Source: an uncultured Chitinophaga sp. | Lineage (GTDB): Bacteria > Bacteroidota > Bacteroidia > Cytophagales > Cyclobacteriaceae | Direction: 5' to 3' | DNA: 64,000 nt | NCBI GenBank assembly: GCA_902168205.1 | Contig: CABHOK010000003.1 | Location: forward strand, 496,001 to 560,000 | Part shown: positions 54,361 to 62,152 of the stretch, in pieces | Position numbering within the stretch: the stretch's first letter is position 1 | How the letters are laid out: every line of letters begins with the position of its first letter | Notes under the pieces: model-generated | What the model saw: the letters and a program-made list of their open reading frames with translations, nothing else | The model's database searches: none | Told to the model about the DNA's origin: nothing | Program-made: the position numbers and the translations under genes

Positions 54361-56028
54361 TTAGTTGGTGCTGCGGGAGGCCGGCTGTTTTGTTTCTGCT
54401 GGTGCTCCTGGAGCATTTTTAGGTTTGATGGTTTCGTATTCAACAACACCCGTGCGTGCTGCCCACTGCGTATAGTCGAATGCCAGTTCGCGTACTACTT
54501 CCGGATGTTGTCCCGAAAGGTCTGTTGTCTCTCCGCGATCAGCTTCAAGGTCATAGAGCTCCCATGCTTTCTGATGATCGGCCACCAGTTTCCATTTACC
54601 CTTGCGAACTGCGCGGTTGCCGGCGCGTTCCCAAAATATAGGTTCCGTGCGACTAACCTGTTGTGTACTGCTGGTGAATACCGGTACAAGACTTTTACCC
54701 GGCAGTGCATGAGGTGTTATACCTTTGAACTGTTGTGGATATTTTACTCCGGCAACTTCATAGAAAGTAGGAGCGAGATCAATGAGGTGACCAGTGCCTT
54801 TGGCAATGGTGTTGGCTTTAATTCTCTTTGGATACCAGGCAATAAGCGGTGAAGATATACCACCTTCATGCATGTTGCCTTTATAGGAGTTTAGTGGTGT
54901 ATTGGAGACGTGTGCCCAGTTCTTGAATACATAGTCGAATGATCCGGCTGTTCCTACAGGACCTGAGTTTAATCGTTTTCCCCTTCCACCGAAAGTATGA
55001 TTACCACCTTCGGCACCGTTATCTGAAATGAATACGATGAGTGTATTGTCATCTTTCTTCAGTTGCTTCAGTTTGGCAACGATCTTTCCTACACCCTGAT
55101 CCATGCGATCTACCATTGCTGCATATACTTCCATGCGTGCTGCCCAAAGCTTCTGTTCATCGTAGGTTAAATTGTCCCACTGCGGTATAGATGCATCGCG
55201 CTCGGCCGGTTTACTCTGGGCATCGAGTATACCAAGTTGTTGCTGGCGCACGTAGCGCTCTTTGCGCAGTTCATCCCAGCCTTTGTCATATTTACCTTTA
55301 TACTTCGCTATATCTTCCGGTAAGGCATGCAGTGGCCAGTGTGGTGCCGTGTAGGCTACATACAGGAAGAACGGCTTGTTGGTTTTATTCTGCTCTTCGA
55401 GGAATGTAACAGCATGGTTGGTGATTTCGTCTGTAAAGTAATAGCTGTTGGGTTCAGGGTTGAGTCGCTTGTTGTTCTCTACCAGCACCACCGGGTAATC
55501 TCTACCGAAGAGTGGCATCGGGTAGTTGTTGAAATAGTTGGCACCTCCGCCAATAACACCGTAGAACTGATCGAAGCCGCGTTGATTCGGCCACGAGAGA
55601 CTATCATTACCAACGTGCCATTTACCAGAGAGCAATGTGCTATAGCCGGCAACACGCAACACTTCTCCTATCGTCAGCGATTCTTTATTGAGAAATCCCT
55701 GGTACGCCGGTAGCCCCAGGTTTACATCGAAGTATCCTATACCGGCCCGATGGGGATATTGTCCTGTGAGTAAAGATGCACGTGTAGGCGCGCATATAGC
55801 GTTGTTGTAGAATTCCTTGAAGCGCAATCCTTCCGAAGCAAGTTTGTCGAGATGGGGTGTTTGTATCTCCGATCCGTATGCGCCTATGTCTGAGTAGCCC
55901 ATATCATCTACCATGATGAGTATAATGTTGGGCTTATTTTTATCCGCAGCCTTCTGCGCGGAAGTGGTGTCGATATATACTATAGCTGTTGCTAATAGTA
56001 TAAGACCGCGTAATGTTATTCTTTTCAT
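54361..56028 (-). CDS. Arylsulfatase-type sulfatase (Cys type), second paralogue
   Basis: 555 residues from the ATG at 56028, which provides the signal peptide (LRGLILLATAIVYIDTTSAQ). Motifs are NIILIMVDDMGYSDIG, CAPTRASLLTGQYPHRAG (C79 modified by FGE), SGKWHVGNDSLSWPNQRGFD and FISDNGAEGG. Sequence blocks are shared along the full length with the sulfatase 13 nt downstream, so the pair arose by duplication. It follows SusD by 26 nt. The substrate could be a sulfated polysaccharide or small aryl sulfate; there are no glycoside hydrolases in the operon, which favours small sulfate esters. Confidence 0.93.
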   Translation of the reverse strand: MKRITLRGLILLATAIVYIDTTSAQKAADKNKPNIILIMVDDMGYSDIGAYGSEIQTPHLDKLASEGLRFKEFYNNAICAPTRASLLTGQYPHRAGIGYFDVNLGLPAYQGFLNKESLTIGEVLRVAGYSTLLSGKWHVGNDSLSWPNQRGFDQFYGVIGGGANYFNNYPMPLFGRDYPVVLVENNKRLNPEPNSYYFTDEITNHAVTFLEEQNKTNKPFFLYVAYTAPHWPLHALPEDIAKYKGKYDKGWDELRKERYVRQQQLGILDAQSKPAERDASIPQWDNLTYDEQKLWAARMEVYAAMVDRMDQGVGKIVAKLKQLKKDDNTLIVFISDNGAEGGNHTFGGRGKRLNSGPVGTAGSFDYVFKNWAHVSNTPLNSYKGNMHEGGISSPLIAWYPKRIKANTIAKGTGHLIDLAPTFYEVAGVKYPQQFKGITPHALPGKSLVPVFTSSTQQVSRTEPIFWERAGNRAVRKGKWKLVADHQKAWELYDLEADRGETTDLSGQHPEVVRELAFDYTQWAARTGVVEYETIKPKNAPGAPAETKQPASRSTN

Positions 56029-56054
56029 TGTATGAGTGTTGGAGGTTTGGAAAA

Positions 56055-57518
56055 TCAATAGTTAACCCAGTCAGGATGTTGTTTTAGTTTCGGGTTCAGA
56101 TTTATTTCCCGCTGTGGTGTTGGAAAATGTATATGTCGCGGTGCAGCGTTTGTTTTTCCCGCAGCGTGTAATGTTGCTATATAGTAGTCTGCACCTCTTC
56201 TCACCAGGTCGAACCAACGCTGATATTCATATACCAGCTCTTTTCTTCGCTCCTGGAAAACCGAATCGCGAAACTCACTTTCATTCAGGGAAGGATAAGT
56301 ATCAGCAAGTTTGGCTATGCCGGCACGGTTCCGTACTTTGTCAATGGCCCAATACGCTTCGGTTGTTGGACCATGATTATCTTCATTCAATGCTTCTGCA
56401 TAAATGAGCAGGACTTCTGCATAGCGGATGATCGGAAGATTTTTGGAAGAGTTGCTTTGCGATCCTACCGCTGCCTGATCATAATATTTATACAGGTGTG
56501 GCTCAAAAGTATAAAGTTGCCCATTGGTGGGACTAATCATTTGTGTTACAAAAGTTACGGCTTTTCGTTCATCAATGTCATCAAAGCTCTCATATAATTT
56601 ACCGGGTTTATTGAGCATATCTGCATAGTCGCCATTTACCCCGGGTGGTTCGTACGGGGCGGACCGACTCGCGAGGCTATTCCCCTGGTAATTGAAGTAA
56701 CCTTTGAATTGTGCCGAGAAGATATGCTCCTTCCCGTTTTTAGTAGCCACGTTGAATACGTCGGCAAAGTTATCGAACAGTTCATACGTGTTGCTGTCAA
56801 TTACTTCTTTACTCTTGTCAGCAGCTTTCTTCCATTCTTTGTGTGTAAGGTATACTTTGGACAGCAGGCTTTTGGCTGCTCCGGACGTTGCTCTTCCTGC
56901 ATCACTGGCGGTATAATTAGCCGGCAATGCTTCGGCATCGGTGAGGTCCTGAATGATCTGTTGATACACCAGCTCTTCCGGAGATTTCTCTACATATAGG
57001 TTCTCCGCAGTGAGTGACGTTGTTTCGTGCAACACAATCGGTACATCTCCAAACCAACGCACCAGGTTAAAGTAATGAAGTGCCCGTAAGAATTTTGCTT
57101 CGTTGATGAGGCGTGCGCGGAGTGTCTCATCAATTTCTGTAGCACTGATCAATGCAATGCGATCGACCGCTATATTGGATACGTTGATAGCATCATAGCT
57201 TTGCTTCCAGAGTTGTTCCATGCGATCGTTCAGCGGATCGTGCGTTAACCCGGATATAGCACGCACATGTGCATTGCGGGCACGTGGTCCGGCTGCATAA
57301 TCATCGGTGGCCATTTCTACTCCGATCTGAAATAAACTATTGTAAAGCGATTGTCCTGTCTCATAAAGTTTGCGATAGCCGGCATTGACAGCAGCAACCG
57401 CCTGCTCGTCTGTTTTATAGAATTGATCGGAGGTAACGAATGATTGAGGATCTTCATCCAGCGATACGCAGGCTGTGAGGGTACCTGACAAGATCGCGAT
57501 GCGTAGTATATTTTTCAT
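56055..57518 (-). CDS. SusD/RagB-family nutrient-binding outer membrane lipoprotein
   Basis: 487 residues. The lipoprotein signal is MKNILRIAILSGTLTAC. The SusD fold is indicated by DQFYKTDEQAVAAVNAGYRK, AKFLRALHYFNLVRWFGDVP, KSLLSKVYLTHKEW, LPIIRYAEVLLIYAEALNED and the C-terminal FPTPQREINLNPKLKQHPDW. SusD proteins form the lid of the SusC transporter and bind the substrate at the cell surface. It lies 24 nt after susC. The ligand is unknown, presumably a sulfated compound given the neighbours. Confidence 0.95.
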   Translation of the reverse strand: MKNILRIAILSGTLTACVSLDEDPQSFVTSDQFYKTDEQAVAAVNAGYRKLYETGQSLYNSLFQIGVEMATDDYAAGPRARNAHVRAISGLTHDPLNDRMEQLWKQSYDAINVSNIAVDRIALISATEIDETLRARLINEAKFLRALHYFNLVRWFGDVPIVLHETTSLTAENLYVEKSPEELVYQQIIQDLTDAEALPANYTASDAGRATSGAAKSLLSKVYLTHKEWKKAADKSKEVIDSNTYELFDNFADVFNVATKNGKEHIFSAQFKGYFNYQGNSLASRSAPYEPPGVNGDYADMLNKPGKLYESFDDIDERKAVTFVTQMISPTNGQLYTFEPHLYKYYDQAAVGSQSNSSKNLPIIRYAEVLLIYAEALNEDNHGPTTEAYWAIDKVRNRAGIAKLADTYPSLNESEFRDSVFQERRKELVYEYQRWFDLVRRGADYYIATLHAAGKTNAAPRHIHFPTPQREINLNPKLKQHPDWVNY

Positions 57519-57542
57519 TGTTGATTTAATTATAGAGTGAAA

Positions 57543-60500
57543 TCAGAAGGTTACGCTCAGGCCAGCGCTGATGGTGCGGGATACCGGATATATACCGGTG
57601 TCTGTTCCCTGTGATACCGTGTTGTTCCCGGAGGTTACTTCCGGATCGAAGCCGGTATATTTCGTCCAGGTAAGTAAATTCTGTCCGATAACATAGATGC
57701 GTAAATTGGACAGTCTTATCCTTTCAATGAGTTGTCTGGGAACAGTATATCCGAGGCTCAGACTTTTCAGTCGCACAAACGATCCGTCTTCAATCAACCG
57801 ATCGGAAAATACAGGAGCCGGGTCAAGCTTAGCGCGGGGAATCGTGTTGCTTGGATTGCTCTCGGTCCAGCGATCCAATGCCGAGGTTGATGCATTCTGC
57901 TGACCGTTGAACAACTCCAGAGTTTGTTTATTACCATTCAGGATTTCATTACCAACAACACCTTGGAAGAAGAATGATAGATCAAAACCTTTCCACGTAA
58001 AATTGTTGGTGATACCAAACATGAAGTCAGGTTGCGCACTTCCTATAATGGTTCTGTCCAATGCAGTTGTGAACTGGCTGTCACCACTAACATCTTTATA
58101 CAAGCGGTCACCAGCCTTCGGTGTGGCATTGCCGGTATATTTACCTTTGGTTGCTTCTTCACCGGTTTGCAGGATACCATCTGTTACCGTTCCATAGTAC
58201 GTTCCCAACGGTTGACCAACTTTTACGATATAGTTTCCACTCAGGTAAGAATCACTTCCTCCACCTATACTTACAACTTTGTTCCGGTTCAGCGAGAAGT
58301 TAATATTGGTAGTCCAGGTGAGAGCACCTTCCAGGTTACTTGTATTGATGCCGAGTTCTATACCTTTGTTTTCGACCGCTCCATAATTTTGCAGGGACGT
58401 AGCCTGACCGCTTGTCCACGGAATTTCGACATTCAACAATAAGTTTTTTGTCTTCTTATAGTATCCGTCCAGTGTAACACTTACTCGGTTGTTCAGGAGT
58501 CCTATATCTATACCAGCATCAAACTGGTTGGTCGTTTCCCATCCCAGGTCGTTGTTTGCAATACCGTTGGGAGTAAACCCGGTTACAAGATTGTCGCCAA
58601 AGAGATAGGTAATACTGCGCAGGGTGGCGAGCGATTGATATTCACCAATCTCCTGGTTACCGGTAGCTCCGTAGCTGGCACGTATTTTCAGATCGCTGAT
58701 CGCGGATGAAAGTCCATCAAAGAAATTCTCTTCACTGATCTTCCATGATACAGCAGCCGAAGGGAAGTATCCCCACTTGTTATTTTTGCCAAAGCGCGAT
58801 GAACCATCGGTACGAATGCTGGCTGTTAAATAATATTTGTGTGCATAGTTATAGTTGGCCCTGCCAAGGTAGGAGAGGAGTGCCCATGCCGTGTTGTTGG
58901 AGTACGGACGCGTTGTTACAGCTCCGTCCTGCAAACTGTTATAGGTAACATTGTCTGTTACAAAGTTTGTAGCACCGGTTCGCACAATGTCAGCTGTATA
59001 TTCCTGCTGGGTAAAACCGGCCAGTATATTTACGGAATGATCACCGAAGTCTTTGGTGTAGGTTAATGTATTTTCATTTAACCACGATGATGCGTTGAAT
59101 ATACCAATGGAAGCAGCTCCGTTGGTAGTAACACCTTCATATATAGTACTCGGTATATAGTTTTCGTCTTTGGTGTCGGTAATGTCGGTTCCGAAGAGCA
59201 CTTTTAATGTCAGACCATCCAGCAAAGTATATTCGCCAAAAGCTGTTCCGAGCAAGCGCGTAGACTTTGTCTTGTTGATTTGTTCGTTCAGGGATGCGAT
59301 CGGGTTTGAGAATATATTTTCAAATGGATTGCGTAGTGTATAGCTTCCGTCCGGTTCATAAATCGTGGCTGTGGGAGGCATCGTAAGCAATGCACTTACT
59401 ATTCCGTTGGGTGCTATATTAGCATTGCTTTTACTCCCGGTAAAGTTGAGGCCAAATGTAAGGCGATCGGTTGGCCGGGTGTCTATATTCACGCGCGCAC
59501 TGTAACGTTCAAAGTCAGTGCTACGAATTATGCCATCCTGGTTAAAATAATTTCCAGATATAGCATAGCGGGTCTTTTGGGTTCCCCCGGATAACGAGAG
59601 CTGATGGTTCTGCACCGCTGCACTTCGAAAAGCTTCGTCCTGCCAGTCCGTTCCCTCTCCGAGCTGATCGATCTGTTCTTGTGTCAGGTATTGAAATCTT
59701 CCATTGGCCGGTGTTGTATCATAGAGTGCATCGTTACGAAGTGATGCAAATTGCTTGGCGTTAAGTAAGTCTATCTTTTTGCGCAGCGTTTGTACACCAT
59801 AGCTTACATCGTATGTAATGATGTTCTGATCTGCCTTCCCTTTTTTGGTGGTGATGATAATAACACCATTCGCACCGCGTGAACCGTAGATCGCGGTTGA
59901 AGAAGCGTCTTTCAGAATATCGATCGATTCAATGTCAGCGGGGTTTATACTCGACAGCGGATTTATACTGGCACCGGTTACTGCACCTGTACTCACAGCG
60001 TTGTTATATACCGGGTATCCATCAATTACATATAGCGGTTCGTTACCACCTTGTATCGAACTTCCTCCGCGAATGCGAATGCTTACACCACCACCCGGTT
60101 GTCCGGAAGTTTGTGTAACCTGTACACCCGGTGCGGCACCGTTGAGGGCACGGTCTACGGAACTGATCGGTTGCTTGAGTATAGTTTCAGACACCGATGC
60201 TATAGCACCTGTTAATTCACTTTTCTTTTGCGTACCATACCCGACTACAACAACGGCATCGAGTATATTATCGCTTTTGAGTACTACTTCTGCGGCTTCT
60301 CCGGTCAGTTCATAGATTTCAATTTCCTGCGTCTGGTAGCCTACACTGTTTACCTGTATGGTAAACGGAAATACTTTTCCGGCAGCAATGGTAAAATTGC
60401 CGTCAGCATCGGCAACGGCATGTACCGAAGTACCTTTAATAAATACGGTGGCGCCAGGTAATGGCTGGCCGGTATCATCTTTTATAGTTCCGTTTATAAG

Positions 60501-60563
60501 ATCTTGTGCATAAACCGTTGTAAAAGGCAAAGCAAGAAATATAAAGAGTATATATCTTTTCAT
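57543..60563 (-). CDS. SusC/RagA-family TonB-linked outer membrane transporter
   Basis: 1006 residues. The signal peptide is MKRYILFIFLALPFTTVYAQ. It is followed by a carboxypeptidase-regulatory-like domain (GTIKDDTGQPLPGATVFIKG), the SusC signature VVVGYGTQKKSELTGAIASV, plug domain motifs (VRIRGGSSIQGGNEPLYVID) and a 22-strand barrel ending VSRTISAGLSVTF. It uses TonB energy to import the substrate captured by SusD. There is no extra N-terminal signalling domain, so an ECF/FecR circuit is not expected, in keeping with the riboswitch-type leader of this operon. Confidence 0.96.
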   Translation of the reverse strand: MKRYILFIFLALPFTTVYAQDLINGTIKDDTGQPLPGATVFIKGTSVHAVADADGNFTIAAGKVFPFTIQVNSVGYQTQEIEIYELTGEAAEVVLKSDNILDAVVVVGYGTQKKSELTGAIASVSETILKQPISSVDRALNGAAPGVQVTQTSGQPGGGVSIRIRGGSSIQGGNEPLYVIDGYPVYNNAVSTGAVTGASINPLSSINPADIESIDILKDASSTAIYGSRGANGVIIITTKKGKADQNIITYDVSYGVQTLRKKIDLLNAKQFASLRNDALYDTTPANGRFQYLTQEQIDQLGEGTDWQDEAFRSAAVQNHQLSLSGGTQKTRYAISGNYFNQDGIIRSTDFERYSARVNIDTRPTDRLTFGLNFTGSKSNANIAPNGIVSALLTMPPTATIYEPDGSYTLRNPFENIFSNPIASLNEQINKTKSTRLLGTAFGEYTLLDGLTLKVLFGTDITDTKDENYIPSTIYEGVTTNGAASIGIFNASSWLNENTLTYTKDFGDHSVNILAGFTQQEYTADIVRTGATNFVTDNVTYNSLQDGAVTTRPYSNNTAWALLSYLGRANYNYAHKYYLTASIRTDGSSRFGKNNKWGYFPSAAVSWKISEENFFDGLSSAISDLKIRASYGATGNQEIGEYQSLATLRSITYLFGDNLVTGFTPNGIANNDLGWETTNQFDAGIDIGLLNNRVSVTLDGYYKKTKNLLLNVEIPWTSGQATSLQNYGAVENKGIELGINTSNLEGALTWTTNINFSLNRNKVVSIGGGSDSYLSGNYIVKVGQPLGTYYGTVTDGILQTGEEATKGKYTGNATPKAGDRLYKDVSGDSQFTTALDRTIIGSAQPDFMFGITNNFTWKGFDLSFFFQGVVGNEILNGNKQTLELFNGQQNASTSALDRWTESNPSNTIPRAKLDPAPVFSDRLIEDGSFVRLKSLSLGYTVPRQLIERIRLSNLRIYVIGQNLLTWTKYTGFDPEVTSGNNTVSQGTDTGIYPVSRTISAGLSVTF

Positions 60564-60593
60564 GTTAGGATTGTGTTGGAGTATGGCAGGTGT

Positions 60594-61526
60594 TTACTTC
60601 AGCGCGCGCTGTTCAAATTTTTCTTTCTCCTGGTCGAAGCGTTTCTGGTCAGGTTTCAGGTATCCGAAATCGTGCAGATAATCCTGGCTGTTCTGGAGTA
60701 TCCAGAGGAGAAACTTTAATGCCTCCGGACGTTCATTGATTTTACTGATCGAGATATGCAGATGACCGATTGGAACATTCTTTACATCTTCTTCCTCCAA
60801 TGCCTTCAATGCTGTATCAAGGTCACTATATATTCTTTCGCGCTCGTTGATCTTGTTGTTGCCATCGAGATCAACCGGTATAACCGCTACACCCGGCACC
60901 AGGTGGCGTGTCTTTAGGTCGTATAATAAAGATGGTGTGCTATAGGATATAGCGGTAGAGTCTTTTTGCAATGCTTTGATCAGGTGTTCATCGGCTCCGG
61001 CAATGGCTTTCCCTTTAATATTCTGTTGCGTGTAATCAAAGTGTTGTGCAAAGGTGGTGGGAGCACCTGCTTTCTGTAAGCGGGTATATATCGTGAAAGG
61101 TGCTTTAATTGTTTTTGCATCTGATTTGTCGGCCAGAATATCGTGAAAGTATATCTTTTTGATCAGGTCGTTGGTAAGTCCTTTTTCACGATATGTTTTA
61201 GCGAAAGCGGAGTTAGCGTTGGCTATCGGTACAACGGCATAGCGGGCAAGGTATAAATACTCGCGAGTCTCTTTTACAGCAGGCTCCGGCTCGTATGCTT
61301 CAATAAGTAAATCATATTTAGCAGGATCGGTTGTAGTGCGAGACTCAATAATAATTTCGGTCTGTGGATTAACTTCTTTATAGTCTTTAATCCATTTTTC
61401 CACTAAAGGATATGCGAATCGTACACCCGTTACAACGACTTTGTTTGCAGGTGCTTGTTGTGCCCAGGCGGCACTGGCCGAAAGTATCAGAAAATAGAAA
61501 GCTATTACTGAAATGAATGATTTCAT
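60594..61526 (-). CDS. PstS-like periplasmic binding protein, first structural gene of the sulfatase operon
   Basis: 310 residues from the ATG at 61526, which gives a signal peptide (FISVIAFYFLILSASAAWAQ); the frame open to 61646 is untranslated leader. It has the two-lobe PBP fold of the phosphate/sulfate-binding type: VVVTGVRFAYPLVEKWIKDY, PQTEIIIESRT, YAVVPIANANS and YSTPSLLYDLKTRHL. No ABC permease or ATPase genes are nearby. It may bind liberated sulfate or another oxyanion, or act in signalling. It is 30 nt upstream of susC and downstream of the riboswitch and the leader ORF. Confidence 0.8.
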   Translation of the reverse strand: MKSFISVIAFYFLILSASAAWAQQAPANKVVVTGVRFAYPLVEKWIKDYKEVNPQTEIIIESRTTTDPAKYDLLIEAYEPEPAVKETREYLYLARYAVVPIANANSAFAKTYREKGLTNDLIKKIYFHDILADKSDAKTIKAPFTIYTRLQKAGAPTTFAQHFDYTQQNIKGKAIAGADEHLIKALQKDSTAISYSTPSLLYDLKTRHLVPGVAVIPVDLDGNNKINERERIYSDLDTALKALEEEDVKNVPIGHLHISISKINERPEALKFLLWILQNSQDYLHDFGYLKPDQKRFDQEKEKFEQRALK

Positions 61527-61693
61527 AATTGTGTAATTAGTAAGATGTAGTGAATGCGTAAAGGAAAATAGGCGGCTACGGAATGCACCTTTATCTACAG
61601 ACGTACCACCAATATGCCTGCTGATATTCGTGCATCCGAAAGCCATGTATAGAGACTACACTGCACTCAGGACAGTATAGAATGATTTGAGAA

Positions 61694-61798
61694 TCAACAA
61701 CAGCAACAACAGCTGTAGCCGATAAATGTAGGCGAAGAAAAATTTTTGTGCAGCCTATAGCTGTCTTCCCGATGAATAAACATCTCTTTGGTTTTCAT
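61694..61798 (-). CDS. 34-residue leader peptide ending in five consecutive cysteines
   Basis: An ATG-initiated ORF (61798 to 61694) reads MKTKEMFIHREDSYRLHKNF then SSPTFIGYSCCCCC and stop (codons TGT TGT TGC TGT TGT TGA). It lies between the SAM riboswitch and the first structural gene of the sulfatase operon, 24 nt from the aptamer and 167 nt before the gene. A cysteine run just before the stop is the hallmark of an amino-acid-sensing leader: ribosomes would stall when Cys-tRNA is scarce. Flanking sequence CTACAGCTG (61718-61710) can pair with CAGTGTAG (61663-61656), a stem a stalled ribosome would disrupt. That mechanism is inference; the ORF itself is plain in the sequence. Confidence 0.7.
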   Translation of the reverse strand: MKTKEMFIHREDSYRLHKNFSSPTFIGYSCCCCC

Positions 61799-61821
61799 GT
61801 AATTCAAATTTTATAGTTCCA

Positions 61822-61916
61822 ATTTTATATTGGTAGGAGTTAGCACCTTATCAGTGGTGGATGACAGGTTGCTAGAAGATCATCGAGCCTATTCTCTCCC
61901 TTCTTCTGTATAAAAT
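61822..61916 (-). promoter_or_regulatory. SAM-I (S-box) riboswitch
   Basis: On the minus strand a perfect 8-bp P1, ATTTTATA (61916-61909) with TATAAAAT (61829-61822), encloses the S-box core. The core blocks are AGAAGAAGGGAG, GGCTCGATGATCTTCTAGC, the invariant AGCAACC and AAGGTGCTAACTCC. The order and spacing follow the SAM-I consensus; the GAGGGA block is slightly changed (GAGAGAA). The 3' side of P1 overlaps a competing hairpin CCAAT-ATAAA-ATTGG, a candidate expression platform. It lies in the leader of the sulfatase/SusCD operon, upstream of the poly-Cys leader ORF, so high SAM should shut the operon off. Confidence 0.87.
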
Positions 61917-61954
61917 CAATCTGGTGGGAATTGATTATCTACTAAATCGATAGA

Positions 61955-61985
61955 CAAAATTAGTTTTAAAGTATTACCCCACAAA
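61955..61985 (-). promoter_or_regulatory. Consensus Bacteroidota promoter of the sulfatase operon
   Basis: On the minus strand TTTG (61985-61982), a spacer of exactly 19 nt and TAATTTTG (61962-61955) match the TTTG-N19-TAnnTTTG consensus of the primary sigma factor. Transcription should begin near 61948, about 30 nt before the SAM aptamer. Confidence 0.8.
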
Positions 61986-62041
61986 CAAAACTTGCTTTTT
62001 TTTAAATTTTTTAAAAAAGGTGACGATAATTGAATAGAATG

Positions 62042-62074
62042 AAAAAGCGGGTCGCATCATCCGGTGCGACCCGC
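62042..62074 (-). terminator. Rho-independent terminator
   Basis: GCGGGTCGCA (62047-62056) pairs with TGCGACCCGC (62064-62073); on the minus strand it is followed by TTTTTC. It ends the T9SS cargo gene to the right and insulates the sulfatase promoter. Confidence 0.88.
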
Positions 62075-62152
62075 TCATTATTATTATCTATACTATATAG
62101 TGTGTTGTACTGCTTGTGGATTAGACAGCAGTTGGTGATTGTCCCGAAAACG

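Noticed and set aside
54347-54449. Longer N-terminus for the first sulfatase
   Set aside because: It overlaps the end of the upstream sulfatase and precedes a clean signal peptide starting at 54347.
61527-61646. N-terminal extension of the PstS-like protein (start at 61646)
   Set aside because: It would place 40 hydrophilic residues before a perfect signal peptide; the ATG at 61526 is the natural start and the rest is leader.
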